From NCBI GenBank assembly GCA_902775565.1, contig CACYMP010000019.1, positions 1-44,952 of the forward strand: a DNA stretch of 44,952 nucleotides, written 5' to 3'. This document shows positions 1 to 8,080 of the stretch, one piece after another. Each line of letters opens with the position of its first letter. The first letter of the stretch is position 1. The position numbers and the translations under genes were made by a program. The notes under the pieces are model-generated. The model was not told the origin of the DNA and made no database searches. It saw only the letters and a program-made list of their open reading frames with translations. This DNA is from Oscillospiraceae bacterium (lineage in GTDB: Bacteria; Bacillota; Clostridia; Saccharofermentanales; Saccharofermentanaceae).

Positions 1-69
1 AACTCCTAAAACTGCGAGAACTCCTGCTACGAGAAAAGATACGATGAAAATAAAAGATTTGCCGTCCAT
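1..69 (-). CDS. N-terminus of an unknown membrane or exported protein (partial)
   Basis: Only the first 23 codons are inside the window; the gene continues past its left edge. The peptide begins MDGKSFIFIVSFLVAGVLAV, an uncharged hydrophobic stretch after a short polar start, which fits a membrane segment or an uncleaved signal. The ATG at 69 is set by a strong AGGAGG ribosome binding site at 78-83, eight bases upstream. The family cannot be told from this fragment. It is transcribed in the same direction as the surface-protein gene upstream but is separated from it by a terminator and about 260 bases of leader, so it is probably its own unit. Confidence 0.6.
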   Translation of the reverse strand, partial: MDGKSFIFIVSFLVAGVLAVLGV

Positions 70-83
70 TTTTTGTTCCTCCT

Positions 84-344
84 AAGTTTGTGTGTTTTTG
101 TTTTTGGTTTAGTGTTTGTTTGATGGCTTCATTATTGCAGTGAAAAAGGCCTCAAACCATCAGCAATGCATGGTCTTACTGATGCTTAATCAACACCCCG
201 GAACATGAGTGTTGATTATCTTAAAAAAAGTTTGAAAAACACTTTGGAAAACAAGAACAGGCAGTACACTTCGAGCTCGTAAAGCAAGGCTTAAACCACG
301 CTTAAACCAAAAAAAAAAGAAAAATCACATTATCAGTGGGAACC
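84..344. other. Gene-free stretch with small hairpins
   Basis: No convincing gene lies between the partial gene at the left edge and the terminator of the surface-protein gene. The stretch contains a perfect 9-bp inverted repeat, AATCAACAC / GTGTTGATT, with an 11-12 nt loop near 188-219. A shorter CATCAG/CTGATG pair lies near 157-185, and a doubled GTTTAAGC-like word lies near 285-310. These would sit in the 5' leader of the leftmost gene. No known riboswitch was recognised, and no good -35/-10 pair was found. Confidence 0.4.
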
Positions 345-433
345 AAAAAGACCGGGTACGATTGTCGTTACCCGGTCTCTTTTTGATGCATATCAGATCA
401 TTACTTTACCTTGATCGTAAATGTTACCGTCTT
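319..433. repeat. 115-bp direct repeat, copy 1 (gene 3' end plus terminator)
   Basis: Positions 319-433 match 3490-3604 with no gaps and about five mismatches by eye. This copy holds the last codons (...TVTFTIKVK) of the surface-protein gene, its stop and its terminator. Confidence 0.9.
345..384 (-). terminator. Intrinsic terminator of the surface-protein gene (copy 1)
   Basis: A GACCGGGTA / TACCCGGTC stem (350-358 with 369-377) is followed by a T run on the minus strand. It also has a T run on the plus strand, so it may work in both directions. It lies just after the stop codon of the gene ending at 401 and belongs to a 115-bp repeat copied at 3490-3604. Confidence 0.85.
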
Positions 434-2161
434 GGTTCCTGCCTTATAGTTGGAATCGCCTGCCGCTGTTACAACGCATGTGACCTTATAAGTTCCCTTC
501 TTGAGTTTCTTCTTGATGGTCACATTTCCTGTTGTGGAATTGATCTTGAAATACTTCTTGTACTTCTTTGACTTGCCGCGCTTTACGCCCGTAAGCTTAT
601 ATGTCACTTTACCCTGAGCGTATTGCACATTCATAACCTTGGAACGTGCAACTGTCTGCTTCTTTTTCCTCAGTTTCTTGTATTTGACTTTCGCAGTTTT
701 AGGCGTGACGCTAAGAGTATTCACAGATGTTAATGCCGGGAAAGTATAACAGACTAGAAGATGGCCAAAATAGGAACTTGTCGTTGCAGTCTGCCCGTTT
801 ATCTGGACTGTTATATTATTTGAAATAGTATAATCGTCCTTTGCTGACAGGTAGAAAGAAACTTCATACAAGTGTCCAACCGTAAACTCATCACTATCAG
901 GATCAAGATCGGTTGATGTACTCATATCACGCCACTTAATTCCATTACGCACATATGCAATCGAGGACTGATTTTCCACATAATAGTTTGCACCGGATGG
1001 GAGTACAGCAGTATATTCCGGCTTTGCACCGGCGACAGGTGCCTTCAAAGTAACGGAAACAGATGATATCTCAGTAAGTACTGTTTTGAAGGTATAAACT
1101 ATGCCGAGCGTATCACCATTACCATTTAAGAAATACAAGGTTGCTTCCTTTCCGTTCAGCGTGAATTTTGTATTTTCAGAGAATTTATATCCTGCTTTTG
1201 CTGTCAGGAATATATAAACAACATATTCGTGTCCCGTCTCAAACACAGCACTATCAGGATCAAGAATTTTGTTGTTGTCTGTTTTATCTTGCCAACGAAT
1301 ATCGTTCCGATAGATTTGGTTATCGTTATTTTCGGAATAATAAAGAGCTCCTTTTGGGAAATCCAAATCGTAATCCGGCTTTGAGCCAGCAACAGGCACA
1401 TCAATGCTAACTTCTACAGAAGCTAAATTTACAAGCCGAAGCTTCGGGAAATTGTAAGTAACCCTAAGGAGACCGCTTTCATCAATTGATGTTTTTGCGT
1501 TATTACCATTCACTTTAGCTGTTGTACTAGTTGTGAAACAATATCCATCCCTTGCTGTCAAGAAGAGCACGACCTGATATTCATGATCAGCCTCGAACTT
1601 GGCGCTATCCTTATACATAAAAGTATTATTTGTAACATCAAGCCAACGAATGTAATTTTCGTAATACTCATTACTAAATGCTTCGGAATAATAGTTTGCG
1701 TTTGAAGGGAATGTTGCCGTATAGTCAGGATTCGCTCCGATCGCAGGTGCGTCAAGTGTAATCTGAACAGATGATATCTCAGTAGCCGGAACCTGCTCGT
1801 TTTTGGGCGGAACTGCATGTCTGTCTTCTTTTCTGCCTGTTTCAGCCTGTTCTGCTTCCTTAACAGTCTCTTCCGCTTCCTTATCCTCAGGTTCAGCAGC
1901 TTCTTTATCTTCTTTTGCATCTTCAGAAGGCTGGGCCGGTTCTGTCTCACCGGCCTGTTCAGATTCATTTTTTTCAGGTTGTTTTTCCGGTTCTTCATGC
2001 GCCTGTGCTTCTTTTGTTTCAGGCTTTTCTTTTTCTGTCACTTCTGTCTGTGTCTCGGCCGGAGCCTCCGTTTCATCAGCGATAACAGAAACAGGTGCCA
2101 TCACCATCGATACACACATAGCAACGGATAACAAAACTGATGTGATCTTTATATGCTTCAT
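401..2161 (-). CDS. Secreted three-repeat surface protein
   Basis: The 586-residue product starts with a signal peptide (MKHIKITSVLLSVAMCVSMV..., cleavage likely after ...SVIA at 28-29). A Glu/Lys/Ala-rich disordered linker follows, about 29-125. Next come three related modules at about 127-244, 245-362 and 363-480. Each begins with the pattern SSVxxxLxAPxxGAxPxY, has a conserved YY(S/V)E and a (I/K)(R/K)W(x)D motif, and contains a GHEY/GHLY-like motif before a hydrophobic strand. A Lys-rich, cadherin/Ig-like C-terminal domain (about 481-586) ends in VTFTIKVK. No LPXTG sorting motif or membrane tail is seen, so the protein is either released or held non-covalently by its basic end. Start ATG at 2161 follows GGGAGG. 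Function unknown; the modular plan suggests cell-surface adhesion or substrate binding (inference). Confidence 0.85.
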   Translation of the reverse strand: MKHIKITSVLLSVAMCVSMVMAPVSVIADETEAPAETQTEVTEKEKPETKEAQAHEEPEKQPEKNESEQAGETEPAQPSEDAKEDKEAAEPEDKEAEETVKEAEQAETGRKEDRHAVPPKNEQVPATEISSVQITLDAPAIGANPDYTATFPSNANYYSEAFSNEYYENYIRWLDVTNNTFMYKDSAKFEADHEYQVVLFLTARDGYCFTTSTTAKVNGNNAKTSIDESGLLRVTYNFPKLRLVNLASVEVSIDVPVAGSKPDYDLDFPKGALYYSENNDNQIYRNDIRWQDKTDNNKILDPDSAVFETGHEYVVYIFLTAKAGYKFSENTKFTLNGKEATLYFLNGNGDTLGIVYTFKTVLTEISSVSVTLKAPVAGAKPEYTAVLPSGANYYVENQSSIAYVRNGIKWRDMSTSTDLDPDSDEFTVGHLYEVSFYLSAKDDYTISNNITVQINGQTATTSSYFGHLLVCYTFPALTSVNTLSVTPKTAKVKYKKLRKKKQTVARSKVMNVQYAQGKVTYKLTGVKRGKSKKYKKYFKINSTTGNVTIKKKLKKGTYKVTCVVTAAGDSNYKAGTKTVTFTIKVK

Positions 2162-2288
2162 GTTAGACCTCCCTTATAGTCACAAAACACAGTCTATCAA
2201 ATGTATTTAAGTATAATCTCAAATACACCCAAATGGAAGAAAAAGCCCGTATGTATCTAGAGTCCTGTCCTTATTTGCAAACAGCAAC

Positions 2289-2328
2289 AGGGTCTGCCCA
2301 ACTTGGCAAACCCTGTTGTGGTGGGAAG
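2289..2328. repeat. Direct repeat of tRNA-Tyr 3' tip and terminator
   Basis: Positions 2289-2328 match 8981-9019 with one gap and about two mismatches. The matching block includes the last ten bases of tRNA-Tyr (CTTCCCACCA on the minus strand) and its terminator hairpin, but nothing further into the tRNA. A tRNA 3'-end duplicate is the classic footprint of tRNA-targeted integration. It also forms a hairpin (CAACAGGGT...ACCCTGTTG). Confidence 0.75.
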
Positions 2329-2336
2329 TGGCAGTT

Positions 2337-2543
2337 CTATTCAGCGGTTTTCGCACTTTTCTCTTTTTCCGAAGGATTGTCATTGTCGATCAAGAGATAC
2401 TGCTTAACCTGATACGCCGGATTGTCGGCAAAGAAACGTTTAAAAGCGTCATCTGTCAGAGCATCTGCCGTGTCGCTGTAATAATGGCAGCCTAATGTGA
2501 GTTTTGCCTTATAGATTAAGCTCATAAGGAATATAATTAGCAT
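2337..2543 (-). CDS. Small hypothetical protein or gene remnant
   Basis: A 68-codon reading frame with a plausible soluble composition; from residue 8 it reads SLIYKAKLTLGCHYYSDTAD and ends in a Ser/Glu/Lys tail. An internal ATG at 2522 would give about 61 residues. Neither start has a recognisable ribosome binding site. Its stop codon lies less than 10 bases from the end of the tRNA-Tyr-tip repeat. I do not recognise the family. The lack of a start signal and the position beside a possible attachment site make a leftover of a mobile element at least as likely as a working gene. Confidence 0.4.
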   Translation of the reverse strand: MLIIFLMSLIYKAKLTLGCHYYSDTADALTDDAFKRFFADNPAYQVKQYLLIDNDNPSEKEKSAKTAE

Positions 2544-2604
2544 GTGATGTAAGTCAGGCTTTCATCACGGGTTTGAAATACATATCGCATCAGGGGTGAG
2601 TCAT

Positions 2605-3459
2605 ATGAGTAAAAGGATCATAGCAGTATTCATGTTGGCAAGCATGCTATTTTCTCTGGCCGCATGCAACGGGTCAGGATTGCTGCCAAGCAAAGAGAGC
2701 ACTTCAGAAAGCACTTCGGTAACCGAGGAGCCGTCTTCTTCAGAGACTCCTGAAAGCGAACAGGAAACCACCACAGAGGAACCCACTACAGAGGAAACTA
2801 CTGCTTCTGAGGAAACCACCGAAGAAGAAACTACCACATCGGAGACAACATCCGAAACGACAACCGAAGCAGCTACCCCTACACCGAAGCCAATAGGCAA
2901 GACAACTGTTACCAATGCCTACAGCAGATCATTCAAGGTCCCGGTTTACGGAAAGTTCACGACCAAATACCCCAAGGTAACGATCGAGGGCGTCAGCACA
3001 TCAGAGATAAACCAAGAGATTGCTAAGAAATTCAGCCCAATAGCAAAGAAAAACGACAGCGTCGTCAAATATTCGTATTACATCGGCAAGAAGTACGTTT
3101 CCATAATGATCACCGTCAATCTTGATGCAGGCATGGAAGGCGACGAATACTACGTATATAACGTTTCAAGAGAGACCGGAAAGAAACTCTCCAAGAACGA
3201 AATGCTGGAACTCCTGGGTCTTACAAGCAGTTCTTTCAACTCCAAGGTCAAGTCAAGTGTAAAGAAATGGTGGAAAACCGAAATCCTGAAGTATGACAAG
3301 AGCAAAAAGACCAAGAAGATGTACAATACCGCGATCGCAAGCAAGTCGATCAATTCTGCAGTTCCTTTCGTTAATTCAAAGGGCAAGAAGTGTTACCTGC
3401 TCCGTCATATGAAAGCGCCGGGCCAGTGTGAATACACCGACCTCTACGAAAAGATCTGA
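2605..3459 (+). CDS. Lipoprotein with Thr/Glu-rich linker and DUF3298-like domain
   Basis: The product (about 284 residues) begins MSKRIIAVFMLASMLFSLAAC, a lipoprotein signal with LAAC lipobox, so it is likely lipidated and anchored on the outer face of the membrane. A Ser/Thr/Glu-rich spacer of about 70 residues follows. The folded C-terminal part has the pattern YYVYNVSRETGKKLSKNEML, resembling the DUF3298/RsiV-PdaC type extracellular domain (family resemblance, not proven). ATG 2605 is preferred over the upstream in-frame GTG at 2596 because AGGGG at 2592-2596 is correctly spaced for it. This is one of the few plus-strand genes here, and it converges on the S41 protease gene. Function unknown; anti-sigma-like sensing or cell-wall binding are possible. 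Confidence 0.8.
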   Translation: MSKRIIAVFMLASMLFSLAACNGSGLLPSKESTSESTSVTEEPSSSETPESEQETTTEEPTTEETTASEETTEEETTTSETTSETTTEAATPTPKPIGKTTVTNAYSRSFKVPVYGKFTTKYPKVTIEGVSTSEINQEIAKKFSPIAKKNDSVVKYSYYIGKKYVSIMITVNLDAGMEGDEYYVYNVSRETGKKLSKNEMLELLGLTSSSFNSKVKSSVKKWWKTEILKYDKSKKTKKMYNTAIASKSINSAVPFVNSKGKKCYLLRHMKAPGQCEYTDLYEKI

Positions 3460-3489
3460 ATTATCAGCTTAGTTAAGGCCAATAAAGAA

Positions 3490-3604
3490 GAAAAATTACA
3501 TACTCAGTGGGAACCAAAAAGACCGGGTACGAATGTCGTTACCCGGTCTCTTTTTGATGCATATCAGATCATTACTTTACCTTGATCGTGAATGTTACCG
3601 TCTT
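3490..3604. repeat. 115-bp direct repeat, copy 2
   Basis: About 96% identical by eye to 319-433, ungapped. Here the block is not attached to a surface-protein gene: the similarity stops at 3604, where the coding part of a paralogue would begin. It still carries the terminator, now lying between convergent genes. Confidence 0.9.
3516..3555. terminator. Bidirectional terminator between convergent genes
   Basis: GACCGGGTA / TACCCGGT stem with A/T runs on both sides, the second copy of the terminator at 345-384. It can stop transcripts of the plus-strand lipoprotein gene and of the minus-strand S41 protease unit. Confidence 0.8.
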
Positions 3605-3618
3605 CCGTGCCGGATGCG

Positions 3619-3723
3619 TCATACTTCGGTGTTAACCAGTTCTATGCCTCCCAACCCGGTCAGCAAAGCCAGGATTCCCGCTACAAGTGGTATCTTTTTC
3701 AGGAACGAGTTAATCTCTTTCAT
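3619..3723 (-). CDS. 34-residue hydrophobic peptide or truncated gene start
   Basis: Twenty bases after the protease stop, a minus-strand ATG at 3723 is preceded by AAGGTGAT at good spacing. It opens a frame beginning MKEINSFLKKIPLVAGILAL, a charged start followed by a hydrophobic helix, and stops after 34 codons. Just beyond, two other frames continue in coding-like fashion (NWLTPKYDASGT, then TVTFTIKVK), reaching the 115-bp repeat. This looks like the start of a secreted protein joined through frameshifts to the tail of a surface-protein paralogue. It may be a real small membrane peptide or the remains of a deleted gene; I favour the remains. Confidence 0.4.
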   Translation of the reverse strand: MKEINSFLKKIPLVAGILALLTGLGGIELVNTEV

Positions 3724-3742
3724 TTCAAATCACCTTATGTTT

Positions 3743-5446
3743 TTACTTTCCATCAACCATGTTCAGGACTTTTTTCAGAGTGCCGTCCCATTTCTGGCGG
3801 CTCTCGTAGGAATCATAGTCTTTGCCCTGTTTCTCCATTTCCTTGGTTAACAGGGATTCTTCAAGGGTACCGGGGGAATAAACGTCAGGCTGTATTCCTT
3901 TGAAGCTGTCCTCGGGGTAATCTTCGTTTACCGTAGGCACGTAGACGAATGCGAAGTGGCTCTCCGGAAGAATGCAGTTGACAGCATAACCTCCTACTCC
4001 TTCTCCTCCCGTGTTCGTTCCGACAAGTACCGCGTTGTCATATTTTTTGCAGAGTACGGCGATCAGATCGGCTGTTGAAAACGTTGACTGCGAAGTCAGC
4101 ACGTAGATCTTGTAATTGCGTGTAGCCTGTCCCTTTACGCTTGCATCTTCTCTGTAATAATAGTATCCGTCCTTCTTTTCGATCTTCCTGTCCGCAGTAT
4201 TGAAAAGCCTGCTTACTGCGGTGTCAAACTGCTTCGTATGATCGTTGAGTCTTCCCACGTTCCTCGAATTAAACTCAACGTCGTGGCTGAAAAGGATCGG
4301 CAGGAGCATCTTGTTTGCGACTGAAGAAGTACCGCCCGGATTGGAGCGCAGGTCGATGATGACCGTTTCGGCATTGACCTCATCCAAAGCATTTGGGAGT
4401 TCTTTGACCAGTCTTTCCGCTTCGGGCCTGTTGCATTCCTTGTAATTCAGATATACCAGTTTTCTTGCTTCATCCTTAGTGATCTTATACGAAGTGGGAA
4501 CATAGTCCGGATCCGAAACAGCCGGAGAATCACCGGACTTCTCAGAGGACTTGTCAGACGCGGCCGGCGAATCAGGATAAGTACTGCTGCCGTCCAAAAA
4601 CGCAATTTCAACTCTGGAATCACAATAGAGATCGGTCGTTACCGTATTGCCGTCAGGCATGAGGATCTCGGCAGTGTACTTGATCCCACTCCTGTCATTA
4701 AAGAACAGGAGTGAACGGAAATAGCAGTCATGCCCGCAATCATATGTCGGAGAATAACTGGAAAACACCTCAAAACACATGGTCTTGGGATCTTTGCCGT
4801 TTAGAGAAACCAGCCTGCCGCCTGCAAATCTTACGTCAAGCTTTGTTTTGTCCGACGAAACCACAACGTAGTTTCCGTCAACGTAACGTAAGGCTACGGG
4901 CTTGATCGCCATGAATTTCTTTACGTCATCACGCAAATACTCCTGCCAGGAATAAGTATAGTTCTTCATTTCCTGAGTTCCGTAAATTTCATTCATGGTA
5001 TATCCCATATCAGCGCAATGACGCTTATAATCAGGAAGCCCCATGAAATTGTGCAGTCCCGGAAGATCAGCGACAAAGCACGTCATGTATGAGAAGAATT
5101 CATATTCGTTTTCTGATTTGATCACGATATCGCGGTACTTCTTGTAAAGCACTTCATAAGAGATTCCGTAAGCCTTCTCAAGGAGCTCCTTCCGGGGATT
5201 CTGAAGGCACACGAGATCGTACATGTAATCCAAGTCCTTGAGTTTTTGCTCGGTAGTCATTTTCACGTCAACCGGCTTATATCCGGTATCAATGCTCTTG
5301 TAAATAGTCCTGAAGAGGGTCTTTCCGAAAAAGATGAGAAACAGGACAAGCAGAACGAGAAAGATCATTCCGATCGTCCTGAAGATCCGTCTTACTATCC
5401 TTCTCCCCTTGCTCAGCGGTTTCTTGGGTTTTCTTGTCCTTACCAT
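3743..5446 (-). CDS. Membrane-anchored S41-family (C-terminal processing-like) protease
   Basis: The 567-residue product has a basic N-terminus and one membrane segment at about 22-41, so the bulk lies outside the cytoplasm. Residues about 330-560 show the S41 tail-specific protease fold. VIIDLRSNPGG is followed by TSQSTFSTAD, with Ser457 (in TFSTAD) as likely nucleophile, then the conserved GTNTGGEG and KGIQPDVY motifs. No PDZ domain is evident between the anchor and the catalytic part, unlike CtpA/CtpB, and the middle carries a Ser/Asp-rich insert near 290-315. RBS AAAGGAAAG precedes ATG 5446. Substrate unknown. It is followed by the 34-residue frame and the shared terminator. Confidence 0.85.
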   Translation of the reverse strand: MVRTRKPKKPLSKGRRIVRRIFRTIGMIFLVLLVLFLIFFGKTLFRTIYKSIDTGYKPVDVKMTTEQKLKDLDYMYDLVCLQNPRKELLEKAYGISYEVLYKKYRDIVIKSENEYEFFSYMTCFVADLPGLHNFMGLPDYKRHCADMGYTMNEIYGTQEMKNYTYSWQEYLRDDVKKFMAIKPVALRYVDGNYVVVSSDKTKLDVRFAGGRLVSLNGKDPKTMCFEVFSSYSPTYDCGHDCYFRSLLFFNDRSGIKYTAEILMPDGNTVTTDLYCDSRVEIAFLDGSSTYPDSPAASDKSSEKSGDSPAVSDPDYVPTSYKITKDEARKLVYLNYKECNRPEAERLVKELPNALDEVNAETVIIDLRSNPGGTSSVANKMLLPILFSHDVEFNSRNVGRLNDHTKQFDTAVSRLFNTADRKIEKKDGYYYYREDASVKGQATRNYKIYVLTSQSTFSTADLIAVLCKKYDNAVLVGTNTGGEGVGGYAVNCILPESHFAFVYVPTVNEDYPEDSFKGIQPDVYSPGTLEESLLTKEMEKQGKDYDSYESRQKWDGTLKKVLNMVDGK

Positions 5447-5550
5447 AACGTCTTTCCTTTACTGATTTTGATCCAAATTACAGAAGCACGTAATGGAATT
5501 AACGGCTTCCACTAAACTGTGACTGTTATTTATTGGAAAAGATCTAAAAC

Positions 5551-7983
5551 TTAATTACCGCGGAGTTCGTCCAATGCATCAACGTACATGTGCTCGTCGG
5601 TCATTCCCTCTTCGCTTCTGAGCCTGAACGAATAAGCGATCTTTATGGTAATGCTCTTATCATCGACCGATATTATTGATTCTATCTGCTCTTTCAGCTT
5701 TTCGGCGACAGCTTTGATAGAATCGCGCGAATCGGCGTAAGTGACCACTGCCAATACCGAGTCGTTCGGTCTTGCGACAATGCCCGTATCGCCAACTTCA
5801 TCGACTATCTCATCAACGATCCTCTGGAGAACACTGTCAGAGAATGCTTTGCCGTAATCTTTAAGGATACGGTCGCTCTTCGTGTTCTTTAACAGGATCA
5901 GTCCGTAATCCCTATTGAAGGAGTGATACTGATCGGAAAATTCCGCAATTGCTTTTAGAAAAGAGTATGTATTCTTTACGCCTGTAACTTCATCGACCTC
6001 GGGAGCCGTTCCGAACTCGCCGAGATTCTTTTTGGCTTCATCCATATCGATCAGGTAACCCATTATTCCGACAATCTCACCATCACGATAGACGGGAAAT
6101 TTAATAACAGCCGTGCTATGCGTAACCCCGTCGATTATGCACTCGCACGGTCTTACAAAAATACTGCTCCCGTGATTCAGGATATCATTTTCACTATCGC
6201 CGTATGCGCTGTCAGTCAAATGCCATTTCATGTCTTCGCCGCGTTTGCCGATTATCTCGTCCGCGGAATCAAGCCTGAAATAGTCAAGAAAAGCTTTGCT
6301 CGCACCGATGTACCTGCGTTCCTTGTCCTTCCAGAAGAACTTGATGTTCGATCCCCACAAAATGTTATACCAGAGCAGAGAATTCTCCTCGGAATTGATC
6401 ATGTTTCCGACCGAAGCACCTTTCTCAAGGATAGTCTTTGATGAAACTTCGGACAAAGGCTTGATGCAATACAGAAATTCCTTACCGTTTGAACCGGGCT
6501 GCATAAGGATCGTGGCCGTCACCCAATGGAAGTTTCCTTCTTCGTCCTTGAACCTGAAAGCCTCCTCGATGAAACCGACCGGACTCTTCTTGATCCTGTC
6601 GCCGAAAGTCGAGAAATCCATGAATTCAATGTAGCGCGCTCTGTCATTGGGATGAATGCTCCTGTTTGCCATCATCTCAGTGGACTTGTGCATGTCCATC
6701 TTCTCAGGTCCCTGGAAGAACCTGAACTTGCCGAGTATCGGCGTAACCCTCTGCTCTTCGGGGCAAAACAGCAGAACTACCACAAAGAGATGGGAAAGCT
6801 CACGTAGCCTGTAATCCAGTTCCTCCGTCTTCTCCCGTTCCTTACTGACCGTGATGTTATAGATGGAAGCCTTGATCATGTGGCTTCCGTCATTCTCCGC
6901 AACTTCGCGGGCGACAAGTCTCAGATAATGTCCACCTGCGGAATAGTAAAATTCTTCTTGTTTCTTGGTCTTGGCCAAAAGCTCCGCAAAGGTACGATAC
7001 TGATTAAGGAGCGGGGATCCCGGCATATAGATCTTCCCGTCAGCTTCTATGTTATTCGGAAGCTCGTCAAAGATCTGCAGTTTGTATGCATCATTCATGA
7101 AGAGCGTTCTGAAGTCAGTTCCGTCATAGACTATGAGTTCAAGCGGTGCGTCAGTACTCCTTACATGGTATTCGGCACTGTCGTAGAAAGCAGTCCATTT
7201 GCGTGCCTCTGTCTTTATGCCTTTTCCGCTGACGTTGGCAAAAGCTTCTTCGAGCGGCAGCGGCTTTCCGTAAAAGAATCCCTGAAGTCTTCCGCAGCCG
7301 ATCTCATGAAGGAAGTCTTTTTCTTCTTCCGTCTCAACGCCTTCCGCGAGAGTCTTTATTCCGATATCCTTTGCCATCGTTATGAGTGATTTCACAATGG
7401 CCTTGGACTTAACGTTCATCGACGAAAGGAACTTCATGTCGAGCTTGATGACGTCAACATTGAAGTCCTTGAGAAGGTTCAAAGATGAATAACCGCTCCC
7501 GAAATCGTCCATCCAAACGGCGAAACCTTTTTCGCGGAAGCCTTCGATCACTTCCTGCATGAAATCGCCATCGGTAATCATCATGCTCTCAGTGATCTCA
7601 ACATGTATGTAATCACGCGGGATGTCGTACTTGTTTACTGCATTCTCGAGCACTTCGAGCATGTCGCAGGTCAGGAAATCGAGTCTTGAGAAATTTATGG
7701 ATACCGGAACCATGTCCAGATCGGCTATTAGCCTGTCGTGAATGTCGCTGCAGACCTTCTCGATCATGAAGATATCGAGTTTATATATGAGTTCCGCCTC
7801 TTCAAGCGAAGTGATGAACTGTGCAGGCGAAAGGAATCCGTATTCAGGATCTATCCAGCGTGCAAGAGACTCAAAGCCGCAAAGCTCACCAGTGAGCGTC
7901 CGGATAACGGGTTGATAATAGACTTTGATCCAACCGTTGGCGATCGCATCGTCTATCCTGTTGACTACGTGTTGTTCCAGCAT
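5551..7983 (-). CDS. EAL-domain c-di-GMP phosphodiesterase with PAS-like and degenerate GGDEF domains
   Basis: The EAL domain comes first (about residues 5-250). It keeps the residues expected of an active phosphodiesterase: the Glu of FESLAR, INFS, VEITES, DDFGSGYSS, KLDMKF, AEGVET and QGFFYGKPL. It should hydrolyse c-di-GMP to pGpG. PAS-like sensor regions follow (about 270-390, 400-510 and 550-660). The last 150 residues resemble a GGDEF domain, but its signature is replaced by RPNDSV, so it should not make c-di-GMP. No membrane segment is present. The first in-frame ATG (7998) has no ribosome binding site; ATG 7983 has GAGGG eight bases upstream and is preferred (810 residues). A TTGCTT-18-TATAAT promoter lies just upstream. 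Confidence 0.88.
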   Translation of the reverse strand: MLEQHVVNRIDDAIANGWIKVYYQPVIRTLTGELCGFESLARWIDPEYGFLSPAQFITSLEEAELIYKLDIFMIEKVCSDIHDRLIADLDMVPVSINFSRLDFLTCDMLEVLENAVNKYDIPRDYIHVEITESMMITDGDFMQEVIEGFREKGFAVWMDDFGSGYSSLNLLKDFNVDVIKLDMKFLSSMNVKSKAIVKSLITMAKDIGIKTLAEGVETEEEKDFLHEIGCGRLQGFFYGKPLPLEEAFANVSGKGIKTEARKWTAFYDSAEYHVRSTDAPLELIVYDGTDFRTLFMNDAYKLQIFDELPNNIEADGKIYMPGSPLLNQYRTFAELLAKTKKQEEFYYSAGGHYLRLVAREVAENDGSHMIKASIYNITVSKEREKTEELDYRLRELSHLFVVVLLFCPEEQRVTPILGKFRFFQGPEKMDMHKSTEMMANRSIHPNDRARYIEFMDFSTFGDRIKKSPVGFIEEAFRFKDEEGNFHWVTATILMQPGSNGKEFLYCIKPLSEVSSKTILEKGASVGNMINSEENSLLWYNILWGSNIKFFWKDKERRYIGASKAFLDYFRLDSADEIIGKRGEDMKWHLTDSAYGDSENDILNHGSSIFVRPCECIIDGVTHSTAVIKFPVYRDGEIVGIMGYLIDMDEAKKNLGEFGTAPEVDEVTGVKNTYSFLKAIAEFSDQYHSFNRDYGLILLKNTKSDRILKDYGKAFSDSVLQRIVDEIVDEVGDTGIVARPNDSVLAVVTYADSRDSIKAVAEKLKEQIESIISVDDKSITIKIAYSFRLRSEEGMTDEHMYVDALDELRGN

Positions 7984-8013
7984 CCGACAATCCCTCATTT
8001 TTGTGATTAATTA

Positions 8014-8043
8014 ATTATACTAGAAGACAGAGAGAAAAAGCAA
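8014..8043 (-). promoter_or_regulatory. Promoter of the EAL gene
   Basis: -35 TTGCTT (8038-8043) and -10 TATAAT (8014-8019), 18-bp spacer. The predicted start of transcription leaves a leader of about 25 nt before ATG 7983. Confidence 0.6.
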
Positions 8044-8080
8044 AAAACTTTTACAAGTTCCGGACGGACGCGAGATCGGA

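Noticed and set aside
401..2161. Sortase-anchored protein
   Set aside because: No LPXTG-like motif or C-terminal membrane helix; the protein ends in VTFTIKVK.
1803..2210. Plus-strand Ser/Ala-rich frames
   Set aside because: Antisense of the Glu/Lys-rich linker; no ribosome binding site or recognisable fold.
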